A DNA stretch of 64,000 nucleotides from UBA7672 sp965279085 (lineage in GTDB: Bacteria > Pseudomonadota > Alphaproteobacteria > Caulobacterales > Hyphomonadaceae), in contig OZ257149.1 in assembly GCA_965279085.1 (NCBI GenBank), forward strand, positions 868,001 to 932,000, written 5' to 3'. A model generated the notes under the pieces. The model was not told the DNA's origin and made no database searches. It was given only the letters and a program-made list of their open reading frames with translations. The translations under genes and the position numbers were made by a program. Shown here piece after piece: positions 54,832-63,792 of this stretch; the stretch's first letter is position 1, and every line of letters begins with the position of its first letter.

Positions 54832-55825
54832 TGTCTGCGTGCACAGCATAGAGCTCAGCCGCTTCCTTCTTGATGTCCGCCAGCGCTCGCTCGGCCAATG
54901 CACTGCCAGTTGCGCACCCAAATATTCGATTGCACACTACGCAATCGTGCAGGCTCTCATCGATTTCTAGTGAGGCTTTCTCCGCTGTCGTCATGCGATC
55001 GGAGAAGTAGCGAGGTCCCTGGGAAGCGAGCACCGACCACTTTAGACCCTGAGCGCATTTTGCGAGCAATTCTCGCATGCTGTTTTCTGGATAATTCCCC
55101 AAGCAAATCCCTTGCGTAAAACCGCCCACCGCGCAGCACGGGTAAACTTCGCCGTTTGGTGTCAGCGCAAGGGTGTCAAAATCCGACCGGCATGCACGCC
55201 CGCGGTCGTGGCTTGCAGCGGACAGCAGCTCATTTGATTTTACCTTTCTCCGCGCGCGCCCTACCGGCAGGCATTTCACCTGTGTCGCCGGTATTTCAAA
55301 GCCCTCATCGCCAAGCGCCGCTAGGGCTTGGGCTATCCCATGCGATCGTGTGGCGACAACTGTGAGCCTGACACTGATCCCGGCAGCGCGACAGGCTCGA
55401 ATACTGTTAACGACGTGTTCCGGTTCTATGAACCGTTCATGGAACTGATCCCAACTAATCGCTACGGACTCAAGACCAATTGCCCTCAAGCGTCGCAACG
55501 CGTGAACAGCTAGCGCAGGATCCTTGCCGAAGGTTCCATTCGATACGACACGAAAGGCCAAGCTCCTGCGGGCGGCCTCTTCTGCCACCATTGTCAAGTA
55601 TTCGAAGCGTAAGAAGGGCTCACCCCCGGAAACCGTCACTCGCCGGACAGTGGACGCCAAGGACACTTCCGCGATCGCTTCGCACGCAACTTTCACGTCC
55701 AAAACGGTCGTTTGCCGCGGTGAAGAGGTAAATACGCAGTGGTGACAAGCTACATCGCAATTCCACGTCGGCATGAGCGCCAACGTCTCAATCGAGTAGC
55801 TTCTAGCTTCAAAGTCGCGCGCCAT
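54824..55825 (-). CDS. Radical SAM protein with SPASM-like cysteine-rich C-terminus
   Basis: A 333-residue enzyme. WNCDVACHHC gives the CxxxCxxC [4Fe-4S]-SAM site (Cys23, 27, 30), VTVSGGEPFLR the SAM-binding GGE loop. The C-terminal third has cysteines in GRACRSDF, VYPCCAVGGF, DCVVCNRIFGC, a SPASM-like auxiliary cluster region. Such enzymes install carbon-carbon, thioether or other crosslinks in ribosomal peptides. It is 53 bases downstream of the precursor gene and overlaps the second radical SAM gene, so the three are one operon. It could instead be a SPASM-like quinohemoprotein-type maturase, but the precursor next door makes peptide modification likely. Confidence 0.87.
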   Translation of the reverse strand: MARDFEARSYSIETLALMPTWNCDVACHHCVFTSSPRQTTVLDVKVACEAIAEVSLASTVRRVTVSGGEPFLRFEYLTMVAEEAARRSLAFRVVSNGTFGKDPALAVHALRRLRAIGLESVAISWDQFHERFIEPEHVVNSIRACRAAGISVRLTVVATRSHGIAQALAALGDEGFEIPATQVKCLPVGRARRKVKSNELLSAASHDRGRACRSDFDTLALTPNGEVYPCCAVGGFTQGICLGNYPENSMRELLAKCAQGLKWSVLASQGPRYFSDRMTTAEKASLEIDESLHDCVVCNRIFGCATGSALAERALADIKKEAAELYAVHADNA

Positions 55826-55878
55826 CCCCCCTCCTCGGACACTCGCGCCCTGACCTTCGCGAGCGCTCTAAAGTCGAG

Positions 55879-56127
55879 TTAGAGCCAAGCCGCGATTACC
55901 GGTCTTCCGCCGAGACGGCTCTCAACCTGCTCAGCTGCCGCGAGGAATGTCTCGTCCTTCAGCGCCTTGAAGAAATTCTGCGAGTCCTGCGACATCTTGA
56001 ATCCCAAAATCGCCAGAGTGCTCTCAGGTTCGTTGAGCAGCTCCCCACGAAATTCCGAATCGACCAACGCGCGCCCCAGAATTTCTTGGACGTCCTCAAG
56101 GCCAATGTCTCTGCGTACGTTCGCCAT
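55879..56127 (-). CDS. Putative RiPP precursor peptide, NHLP/Os1348-like leader
   Basis: About 82 residues from MANVRRDIGLED, with GGGGG 5 bases before this ATG; an in-frame ATG and GTG lie just upstream. VQEILGRALVDSEFRGELL and EPESTLAILGF are the nitrile-hydratase-like leader pattern seen in Os1348-type NHLP precursors. The C-terminus is ESRLGGRPVIAAWL. A cut after Gly-Gly would release RPVIAAWL; a cut after the preceding arginine by the operon's C11 protease would release an 11-residue core. Tryptophan is the most likely modified residue. It is the first gene of the operon on the minus strand. Core boundaries and modification are inferred. Confidence 0.75.
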   Translation of the reverse strand: MANVRRDIGLEDVQEILGRALVDSEFRGELLNEPESTLAILGFKMSQDSQNFFKALKDETFLAAAEQVESRLGGRPVIAAWL

Positions 56128-56133
56128 CATCAC

Positions 56134-56796
56134 CCCCTAGTTTTTGGCTAAGTCATCCTAAGGTGGATTTTGCGCGGTCGCAACAACGGAATACCGGATT
56201 TGTCGCCAGCGGTCGGAAACGCACCGACAAGGCTGTTGACAGCGTATTCGCCTGATCGATGCGAACGACGGCCTTGCCTTCATCAGTGGCGGTTTCTCAC
56301 ATGGGTCGATTAATGGAACATCATGGTCTGCGAGGGATTCGAATCTTTGTACCCACTCGTAGCGAAGGAGGGGGCGTGTGGTGCCAGCCTTGGCATAAAG
56401 ACCTGTGCTCGGAGCTTGGAGCTCCACGCACGCGTCGGCGCATGTCCACGGCTCGCATGCGCTGTTGACTTGCAGAGGACCCCTTACATCTTCGTCCATG
56501 AATCTCGTCACCGCTAACGTGGCGAATCTGCAGCCGGGACTGCCGCTGTAGGTTTTCGCGTGAACAGATGAGACGAAATCGAGCGAACCTCGGCCGGTCG
56601 ATCATCGCTCGCGTACCCGCAAAGAGGTAGGCCGCTGACCAGAGATTGAGACGAGGAATACCGGCCAACCGGCCTCTGAAATCGCAACCAATTCGCCCGG
56701 TTGGGGCCTAGTCTGGATATTTGCGCCGGGCGTGCTTTACTGAGCGCGGGATGCACGTGCGCGCAGGCGCTGTGTGCAATGGGTTGGAATTGACAG
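56134..56796. other. 663-bp intergenic region holding the RiPP promoter and scar 2
   Basis: It separates the RiPP operon (minus) from the metallopeptidase triad (plus), so it should carry both promoters. A 117-residue minus-strand frame (56158-56511) is open but crosses the T-arm-like motif and matches nothing. Base composition is lower in GC than the triad that follows. Confidence 0.5.
56330..56354 (-). repeat. tRNA T-arm-like sequence, candidate attachment scar 2
   Basis: Plus-strand GATTCGAATCTTTGTACCC at 56336-56354 has the same 19-base frame as scar 1 (15 of 19 identical): GATTCGAA, five variable bases, GTACCC. It is 5124 bases from scar 1 and is between the RiPP operon and the metallopeptidase triad. 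Stem pairing is poorer than in scar 1, so it is not a functional tRNA end. Confidence 0.4.
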
Positions 56797-58653
56797 ATGG
56801 GCCAGCTGCCGCCGCGCTATCCGGAGCCTAAGCGCCGTCACCTCAAGATCTATGCGTTCGATCCGCTTGCCGGAAACGCGCCGGGCAACAAGACGTCGAT
56901 CGACGTGCCCTTCGAGCCGCTCAGGCCTGGCCCTTCCGGCCGCGTTTTCACGGTGATCGACTACGATGCCACGCAGAAAAAACATTACGAGCCCGTCGAC
57001 TTGGAGCGGCAGGAAGCCCTGGTCAATCACGGGCTCGACCATTCGGAGTTCGACCCGCGGTTCCACCAGCAGATGGTTTACGCGGTCTCAAGCAGGGTTC
57101 TTGAGAACTTCGAGAAAGCCCTTGGCCGCAAGGTCCGCTTCACCGCCAGGAACGGCGACCTCCGCCTGCTCAAGATACTCCCGCACGCCTTCGAGGACGC
57201 GAACGCATACTTCGACCCCGAGCTGCGCGCGCTACTGTTCGGCTACTTCCGCGCCGAAAGCGCCAACGCCGGCCGCAACCTGCCCGGCCAGCGCGTCTTC
57301 AACTGCCTTTCGCACGACGTGATCGCGCACGAGCTGACGCACGCCATCCTGCACCGCCTGCGCCGATACTACATAGAACCCACCGGCCTCGACGCACCGG
57401 CGTTTCATGAAGGCTTCTCGGACATCGTCGCACTGTTCCAGCGTTTCACCTACCGCGACAGCCTGTGCGCGCAGCTCAACAGCCACCGCGCAGACTTCGC
57501 CAAGGGCGGCTTCCTCGGGCTCGCCGCGCAGTTCGGCCAAGCTCTGGGCCAGCGGAGCGCGCTACGCGAGGGGCTGAACCCCGATGGCGGGCCGCCCGTC
57601 ACCCTAGACAGCGTCTACGAATGCCATGACCGCGGCGCGGTCTTGGTCGGCGCGATCTTCGAAGCCCTCACGGAAATCTTCAAGAAGCGGGTGAAGGACC
57701 TCTACCGCATTGCGACCGGCGGTTCGGGTATCCTACCGGAGGGCGACCTCCATCCCGACCTGATCCAGCGCATGGCCGACGAAGCCGCCAAGACGGCGGA
57801 CTCCCTCCTCACCATGTGCGTCCGGGCCCTGGACTACATGCCGCCTGTCGATCCCACCTTCGGCGACTTCCTCCGCGCCATCGTGACGGCCGACCGCGAT
57901 CTTGTCTCGACCGACCGGCTTGGCCAGCTCGACCAGCTGATCGAGGGCTTCCGGAAGCGGAAGATATACCCCCGCGACGTGATCTCACTGTCGCCGGAAT
58001 CCCTGGTCCTCCCCACAGAAGCGCTGCCGCCGCTGCCTGAAGAGGTGCAGCACGACTTCTGGAAACAGATCAGCTTCCAGTCGCTGGCTGAAAGCACGCA
58101 GGTCCAGAGCGAGGCGGAACGCTACCGCAAGCTCCAAGGCGTCCGCACCGCCGCGCAGGATTACGCCGGCGGACGAATACCCGGCGGCGGGCCTGAAAAA
58201 GACACCTTCGTGAAGCTCTGGCAGTACGGCGTGGACAACGCCCGCAAGCTCGGCCTGGCCGATCCCGAAAGGATCAAGGTTCACGTCAGTTCCTACTACC
58301 ACTCGATCCGGGTGGCACCGGACCGCCGCTGGACCGGCCAGACAGTCATCCAGTTCGTCCAGACCATGCGCGACCCGAGCGTCGATCTCGGTGGGCTTCC
58401 GTTGCGGGGCGGTACGACGTTGATCGCCGACGCCGAAGGCCGCGTGCGCTATCTCGCAGTCAAGCCGCTGCCCTGCGCGATGCAGGCCGTGTACCGCAGT
58501 ATGGGCAAGGAACGTCTCGAACGCATGCGGGAGTACATCGAGTACTGCGACGCCCGCGACCCGCAGATGGCTTGGGGCGACCGAGCCTACCGCAAGAACC
58601 GAATGAAAGCACGCGCTAGGTTCAGCGCGCTGCACGACGGCTGCTCTTTCTGA
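56797..58653 (+). CDS. Gluzincin-type zinc metallopeptidase-like protein
   Basis: A 618-residue protein. AHELTHAILH supplies HExxH (His178, Glu179, His182) and HEGFSDIVALF 23 residues later supplies Glu205 as the likely third zinc ligand, the thermolysin/M4-like gluzincin arrangement. There is no signal peptide or propeptide of secreted M4 enzymes, and the C-terminal half (about 330-618) is unrecognised. That points to a cytoplasmic role. It is first in a three-gene plus-strand unit with an MBL hydrolase (9 bases downstream) and a patatin. High GC separates this unit from its neighbours. No strong ribosome site is seen at the chosen ATG. Confidence 0.78.
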   Translation: MGQLPPRYPEPKRRHLKIYAFDPLAGNAPGNKTSIDVPFEPLRPGPSGRVFTVIDYDATQKKHYEPVDLERQEALVNHGLDHSEFDPRFHQQMVYAVSSRVLENFEKALGRKVRFTARNGDLRLLKILPHAFEDANAYFDPELRALLFGYFRAESANAGRNLPGQRVFNCLSHDVIAHELTHAILHRLRRYYIEPTGLDAPAFHEGFSDIVALFQRFTYRDSLCAQLNSHRADFAKGGFLGLAAQFGQALGQRSALREGLNPDGGPPVTLDSVYECHDRGAVLVGAIFEALTEIFKKRVKDLYRIATGGSGILPEGDLHPDLIQRMADEAAKTADSLLTMCVRALDYMPPVDPTFGDFLRAIVTADRDLVSTDRLGQLDQLIEGFRKRKIYPRDVISLSPESLVLPTEALPPLPEEVQHDFWKQISFQSLAESTQVQSEAERYRKLQGVRTAAQDYAGGRIPGGGPEKDTFVKLWQYGVDNARKLGLADPERIKVHVSSYYHSIRVAPDRRWTGQTVIQFVQTMRDPSVDLGGLPLRGGTTLIADAEGRVRYLAVKPLPCAMQAVYRSMGKERLERMREYIEYCDARDPQMAWGDRAYRKNRMKARARFSALHDGCSF

Positions 58654-58662
58654 GGCGCGCCA

Positions 58663-59997
58663 ATGGCCACCACACCGGACGCAACGAAACCACAGGACGG
58701 CCAGATCGGCGTCCGCATGTACAATGTCGGCTTCGGCGACTGCTTCCTCATCTCCTTTCCGACCAAGAAGGGCATGCGCAGGATGCTCGTCGACTGCGGC
58801 TCCATGGGAAAGGCGAACCTCTCGATCGCCGACATCGCCCGGCAGGTCATCGCCGACGTAACCGATGCGAACGGAAAGGCGGCGATCGACGTCGTCGTCG
58901 CGACGCACCGGCACCGCGACCACGTGTCAGGCTTCGCGGCTAAGGAATGGCGCGACGTCGATGTCCACGAGGTCTGGATGCCGTGGACAGAGGATCCGAA
59001 CGACCCGTCCGCCCGCAAGATCCGCAACGGCCAGACTTCCTTCGCCATGGGCATGCAGAAGCAGCTGGCGGCTACTGCAAGCCCGCTGGTCGCAAAAAAG
59101 CTCATGGCCGTGGCCGAGGACATGGAGCTCGACGCCACCGACCTGTTCTCCATGGCCCGCAACAAGCGCGGCGGGCCACCCGCCCTCGCCGCGCGCAACG
59201 CGTTCCTCGCCCTGAACGCCGCCTCCAACCCTGAAGCGATGGCCACGCTGCACGACGGATTTGCGGGGTCGCCAGAGCGCTTCTTCCTGCCTGAGAAGAC
59301 GGGGGACAAGCCCCGCGCGCGCTCCTTCAGCTCGGACAGGCTTCCCAGCGTGAAGATTTCAATTCTCGGGCCGTCGCGCGACTTGAAGGTCATGCGCAGT
59401 CTCGAGCCCCCCGACGGCCAAAGCTACTTCCGGCTGGCCTCCGGCGAGGCCGCATCCGCCAACGGAGAGGCGCCCTTCGCCCGCGAGTGGGTTGTGCAGA
59501 AGGGATCGAAGAGCATCGCGCACCTCAAGCTGGACCCCGGCGACCTGAAGGCCTTGGAGGAGGCCGCAGCCGGCGACATGGACGCGCTCGCCGCGGCTAA
59601 CGACGGGAAGCTCAACGGCACGAGCCTTGTCCTGGTCGTGGAGTTCGAAGGCGTCCACCTGCTCCTGGCGGGCGACGCCCAATGGGGCACGTGGGAGGCG
59701 GCGGTGAACGACCCGGAGTGGAACACTCTCCTGTCGAAGACGCGCTTCTTCAAGGTCGGGCACCACGGCAGCCACAACGCCTCGCCGAAGAAGCTCGTCG
59801 ACGGCCTGCTCGGCAAGCGCGGCGACATGCTGGCGATGGTCTCCACCCGCCAGTTCGGCAGCTGGGACATCCCGAGAGAGCCGCTGCTCGACGCCCTCGC
59901 CAAGCGCCGTGCCAAGATCGCGCGCTCGGACAAGCGGTCCGCCAAGCCATTCAAGACCTACGCCGACTGGGTCGACCTCATCATCCCGACGAGCTGA
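58663..59997 (+). CDS. MBL-fold metallo-hydrolase (ComEC/Rec2-like)
   Basis: A 444-residue protein. ATHRHRDHVSGF is the HxHxDH motif (His82, His84, Asp86, His87), MLVDCGSMGKANLS the preceding strand, LLLAGDAQWGTW the later metal-bridging aspartate, and FKVGHHGSHNAS the last histidine region, as in ComEC-like stand-alone hydrolases. A long insertion (about 120-230) separates the halves. Relatives act as nucleases or phosphodiesterases on nucleic acid. No membrane segments are present. It sits between the metallopeptidase and the patatin gene (6 bases downstream). Confidence 0.87.
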   Translation: MATTPDATKPQDGQIGVRMYNVGFGDCFLISFPTKKGMRRMLVDCGSMGKANLSIADIARQVIADVTDANGKAAIDVVVATHRHRDHVSGFAAKEWRDVDVHEVWMPWTEDPNDPSARKIRNGQTSFAMGMQKQLAATASPLVAKKLMAVAEDMELDATDLFSMARNKRGGPPALAARNAFLALNAASNPEAMATLHDGFAGSPERFFLPEKTGDKPRARSFSSDRLPSVKISILGPSRDLKVMRSLEPPDGQSYFRLASGEAASANGEAPFAREWVVQKGSKSIAHLKLDPGDLKALEEAAAGDMDALAAANDGKLNGTSLVLVVEFEGVHLLLAGDAQWGTWEAAVNDPEWNTLLSKTRFFKVGHHGSHNASPKKLVDGLLGKRGDMLAMVSTRQFGSWDIPREPLLDALAKRRAKIARSDKRSAKPFKTYADWVDLIIPTS

Positions 59998-60003
59998 AGC
60001 GAC

Positions 60004-61155
60004 ATGCCGGAAATCAAATCGCCCACCACGTTCGCAGCCATCGACGACCCGCTCGAGGGTCAGAAGCTCGAAGACATCGTCGGCTACTGCGTGTCCGGCG
60101 GCGGCTACAAGGCGGCGCTGTTCCATCTCGGCGGCCTCGTGCGCATCAACGAGCTCGGCCGGCTGCGCCAGATCGCCCGCATCTCTAGCGTCTCCGGCGG
60201 CTCCATCACCTCGGGCATGCTGGCGGCGAAGTGGCGCGCGCTCACCTTCAACGCCGCCGGGGTCGCCACGAACTTGACGGAGGTCGTGCTTAAGCCGCTG
60301 GTCAAGTTCTGCCGCGAGGCGGACATCGACGTCGGCTCGGTGATTGACGGCATCTTCAACCCGTTCGAACGGGCGGCGGACAATGTCGAAGAGGCCTACG
60401 CCAAGCTGCTCTATGGTTCTACGAAGCTGGCCGACCTTCCCGCGGAAGCGCCTGGCGTTGCGCCGCGCTTCGTGTTCAACGCTACCAACGTTCAGCTCAA
60501 CTCTCTTGTGCGGTTCTCACGCGATTATGTCGCCGACTGGCGGATCGGTGAATGGCGCGCGCCAGACCTGCCTTTGGCGAAAGTCGTCGCGGCGTCATCC
60601 GCCTTCCCGCCCGTGCTGTCCCCGGTGGTGATCAAGCCGCCGAGACCGTTCGATCCGCTTCCCGGCGCGGACCGGTGCCATTCGCCATACAACTCCCGGC
60701 TCGAGCTGTGCGACGGCGGCGTCTACGACAACCTCGGCGTCGAAACCGTCTGGAAGCGCTGCAAGACCATCTTGGTCAGCAACGCAGGCGATCCCTTCGC
60801 CGAGCATGACAATCCGAAGGAAGACTGGATGGCGCAGCTGCAGCGCACGGTGTCCATGATCCACCGCCAAGCTGAGAACAACCGGATGCGTACGCTGATC
60901 CTGCTGGCGAAGGGCAAGCACCGGAAGGTCGCTCTATGGAACCTGCGCGCGTTCGGCGGCCCGGGCTCGCTCGACCCGACCGACAGGTTCGGCAGCGTCG
61001 CGCGCAACGTGAAGGTGCGCCTCAAGTCCGTCAGCTCGACCGAGGCGACGGCGCTGCTGCACCACGGATATGTTATGGCCGACGCCGCCATCGCCAGCTT
61101 CTGGCCGCCTGCGGCCCCGAACGCCACGAAATTCCCTGCCGAACTCATCGCCTAG
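60004..61155 (+). CDS. Patatin-like phospholipase
   Basis: A 383-residue protein. CVSGGGYKAALFHLGGL near 29 is the oxyanion loop, ISSVSGGSI gives the nucleophile Ser64 (the first glycine of GxSxG is serine, as in several bacterial patatins), and ELCDGGVYDNLG supplies Asp237 of the dyad. It would hydrolyse membrane lipids as an acyl hydrolase. Patatins are known effectors of anti-phage signalling systems such as CapV of CBASS, but no nucleotide cyclase is seen nearby. It is last in the triad, and the stretch after it contains scar 3. Confidence 0.88.
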   Translation: MPEIKSPTTFAAIDDPLEGQKLEDIVGYCVSGGGYKAALFHLGGLVRINELGRLRQIARISSVSGGSITSGMLAAKWRALTFNAAGVATNLTEVVLKPLVKFCREADIDVGSVIDGIFNPFERAADNVEEAYAKLLYGSTKLADLPAEAPGVAPRFVFNATNVQLNSLVRFSRDYVADWRIGEWRAPDLPLAKVVAASSAFPPVLSPVVIKPPRPFDPLPGADRCHSPYNSRLELCDGGVYDNLGVETVWKRCKTILVSNAGDPFAEHDNPKEDWMAQLQRTVSMIHRQAENNRMRTLILLAKGKHRKVALWNLRAFGGPGSLDPTDRFGSVARNVKVRLKSVSSTEATALLHHGYVMADAAIASFWPPAAPNATKFPAELIA

Positions 61156-61695
61156 GCCGCGCGGCCCACTGAGTGAACCGAGACGACCCCACGAGGAACC
61201 TGTGCTCGGTTTGTTGGCCTTGGCCAAACCCACTCATACTCGAGTGTTGAAAGCCAAGCTGCGATCCAGTGAACACAGGATTTGGCATCAGCAGATTCGA
61301 CAAGCACAGCTGACAAAGTCTGGGGGATTTGAACCCAAGTACCCTACCCGCAGCCCATCCGAGTCGTTCGAGATCGTGGCCTCGACCTGATAAGGGCCTA
61401 GGTCGGAGCACCTTTCACGAGCTGGCTCAGCTGTGTAGATTGATGACGTGATCACGGGGTATCGCTCCGGGTAACCGGGAGGCGTTCGTCCTCGTGTTAC
61501 CGATTGAAACAAATGAATTTGAGCAGGGGGCCAAAAGAGGCAGGGTCGCCGAGCCCGCCTGATATCCGAGTCAGCACTGCGTTCGCGCAATGCGACTGCG
61601 GGATTGCTCTCGCTAACAACATCCTGAGTCCTCTCCTCCAGAATACCTGTTGAAATTGAGCTTACGCGGAGATTTATTCCGCTTGGGGGAAACGA
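61156..61695. other. 540-bp intergenic region after the triad
   Basis: No gene recognised. It contains T-arm-like scar 3 and should hold the promoter of the TIR gene. The minus-strand frame 61288-61590 reads through the scar, giving GYLGSNPP, a typical spurious translation of tRNA-like DNA. Confidence 0.5.
61320..61344 (-). repeat. tRNA T-arm-like sequence, candidate attachment scar 3
   Basis: Plus-strand GATTTGAACCCAAGTACCC at 61326-61344 shares 16 of 19 bases with scar 1. On the minus strand it reads GGGTACTTGGGTTCAAATCC, close to the end of a long variable arm followed by a T-arm. It lies 4990 bases from scar 2, just after the patatin gene. I cannot fold a complete tRNA around it. Confidence 0.45.
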
Positions 61696-63438
61696 ATGCC
61701 CACGCTGACCAGGCTAGAAAGCGACTTCACTTTACTACCGGCAGGTCAACTGGAAGATCCGAGTCCAATCGAAGATCACTATCTGTCGATCGAATTCGTC
61801 GCCGCGCAGTTTGTTCACGTCCCGACTATAGGAGAGGGGCCACTCCGCTTTGTGGCATGGACCATCGTCGAGGCGCGTAACGGCTTCGAACTTTTTGGGA
61901 TGCATGATACGGACGTCGATAAGCCCCACCGTCCTGATGAAGCGCTCGACCCGGTTAGGTTAGCACCTCGCTTCGTTCCTAGTGGACCTTTCAGTCTTGA
62001 ATTTGAGTTCGGGGTTATCACGGCGCGAGCTAAGCCGAGGCTCGATAGGCTTCATGAACTGGCCGAGCGATTTCGCTTCGTCACTCAAGTAGCGCGCGAG
62101 CGCGCGGAAGGCATTCACGCACTTTCCCGCTTCCGATCAAATACAGATTCAATGCGCTTACGAGAAGGCTTCCGGGTGGCTGGTAGCGCACGCCTCCAAA
62201 TTCGCACCCCACCTCGTGCCGGCCTGTACGCGTTGGTTCCAGAAAGCGTGGATGCTAGGAATCTGCGTTGGGATCCACAGCAGGAAGATCTTCGCAACGT
62301 CAACGGCATTGTTAGAGAGAAATATTTGGTCGCACGCTTCGTCACGGAGCGTCGACGTCCTGACCTCGCGCGCGTCCCGGCTGTTGCCGACGTGCGTTCA
62401 ACTATTGCGGCGCCCTCGTCAGAGAGGTTGCATGCCGTGGCTGCTGTGCTTCGGCCCGAATGGACATGCGAAGACCTCACACAAAGTGAACGCGATGAAT
62501 TCGTGGCGTCAATAAGAGGCGAGACGTGGAAGTCAAAATCCCGTCAGCTGCAGGCTGAAGGTCAGGTCGCGATCACGAAATGGCACCGCAAGAAATTGGC
62601 TGCTCCCGGTTTGCTGAATTGGCGGAAAGGGGGGCAGGACTCTTTGCGAGCATCAGCATTTGCACCGGAGGCCCTTCAGGCAAAGGTGCCAGAGCTGGTC
62701 TCGGTTGCCATCTATCGAGAGCAGGACGCTCGGCGAGTGTCCGACCGAATGGATGAAACCAGCCCTGAGCTAGCTACTGCTGGCGCGACCGCATCGATGG
62801 GCAGCTACGACGCCAAGATCAGGTATGACGTAGTACTCTCCTCGCCACTCGCCGCAATTCTTTCGGCTCCATCGACGCAAATGGCGCGCACCGAACCCCT
62901 CTATTTCGATTTTGTAGTTGAAGCCGAACAAGGGCGAGTGCCGTTTATCGCGCGGATTTTGGCCGATGGAGCTCAGGTTGGATCAATCGCATTCGTTCGA
63001 GAGGCGTTTAGTCGCCTGTCGGCCGTACGCTCGCAACGAATAGAGCACGAGATGCTTCGTCCCGAGCGGGTATTTATTTCTTACTCGCGGAACGACAGCG
63101 ACAGAGTTGCCCTGGTGGTCGGAGCATATGAAAGAGCCGGTATCCCCTACTTCTTTGATCGGGCTTCGCTTCGCAGCGGCGTCGTTTGGGAGCCAGCACT
63201 CAAAGCGGAAATCGATCGGTCCGACCTATTCCACCTGTGTTGGTCGAACAATGCGGCTGGCTCGAAGTGGGTTCGGGAAGAGATGAACTACGCAATCGAC
63301 CGCAGGAGTAGAACCGGCGAAGAACCGGACTTTACGATACAAATGATGCACAAGCGACCTTGGCCAGAACCGCCATCGGAGTGGGCACATCTCAACTTTG
63401 CGGATTTCTTGCGAGACGGCATCAGTGCTGTTGGTTGA
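61696..63438 (+). CDS. TIR-domain protein with large unrecognised N-terminal region
   Basis: A 580-residue protein with GGGGG 6 bases before its ATG. Residues 1-450 match no family I know and contain no membrane segments. The last ~128 residues are a TIR domain: RVFISYSRNDSDRVALV, PYFFDRASLRSGVVWE, DLFHLCWSNNAAGSKWVREE (the glutamate in the catalytic NADase position) and a final FADFL. The fusion suggests a sensor coupled to a TIR effector or adaptor. Codon use is less GC-rich than in the patatin triad, so it is probably a separate acquisition. Another TIR gene follows 354 bases downstream. Confidence 0.8.
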   Translation: MPTLTRLESDFTLLPAGQLEDPSPIEDHYLSIEFVAAQFVHVPTIGEGPLRFVAWTIVEARNGFELFGMHDTDVDKPHRPDEALDPVRLAPRFVPSGPFSLEFEFGVITARAKPRLDRLHELAERFRFVTQVARERAEGIHALSRFRSNTDSMRLREGFRVAGSARLQIRTPPRAGLYALVPESVDARNLRWDPQQEDLRNVNGIVREKYLVARFVTERRRPDLARVPAVADVRSTIAAPSSERLHAVAAVLRPEWTCEDLTQSERDEFVASIRGETWKSKSRQLQAEGQVAITKWHRKKLAAPGLLNWRKGGQDSLRASAFAPEALQAKVPELVSVAIYREQDARRVSDRMDETSPELATAGATASMGSYDAKIRYDVVLSSPLAAILSAPSTQMARTEPLYFDFVVEAEQGRVPFIARILADGAQVGSIAFVREAFSRLSAVRSQRIEHEMLRPERVFISYSRNDSDRVALVVGAYERAGIPYFFDRASLRSGVVWEPALKAEIDRSDLFHLCWSNNAAGSKWVREEMNYAIDRRSRTGEEPDFTIQMMHKRPWPEPPSEWAHLNFADFLRDGISAVG

Positions 63439-63792
63439 TCCCTAGCGCTATCATCTCTGACACGGATCGATAGCATGCCCTCACCGATCGCCCAGATGGC
63501 GCAAGACTGTGCGCGCGCGAAGCGCTCATCTACGTGGCCCCCCCGCCCAACCGGCTACCTGCACTTTAGTAAGATCGGGGCCACGTTCGAAAGCCGGAAT
63601 TCGATCGACATTCCAACAAGCGCAGCCCGCTCTCGTTGGATAAATCAGAACGGGCGAACTGCTTCGTGACTAATCTTAAAACCGGACACCCGCTGTGGAA
63701 GGCGCTCTGTCCGGCGCCATCAAAGTGAGCTCCAGCTGGACGCCCGGAGTCTCCGGTGCAATAAAAAGGGTCAATTGCTGTGGGGAGCAATC
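63439..63792. other. 354-bp gap between the two TIR genes
   Basis: No convincing gene. A 64-residue plus-strand frame (63475-63669) has no recognisable features. The promoter of the second TIR gene is probably here. Confidence 0.45.

Noticed and set aside
56158..56511. 117-residue minus-strand frame upstream of the RiPP precursor
   Set aside because: It runs through the T-arm-like scar, has no ribosome site or recognisable pattern, and occupies the likely promoter region.
61261..61440. Possible complete tRNA on the minus strand around scar 3
   Set aside because: Only the T-arm and part of a variable arm resemble a tRNA. No acceptor or anticodon stem could be paired.
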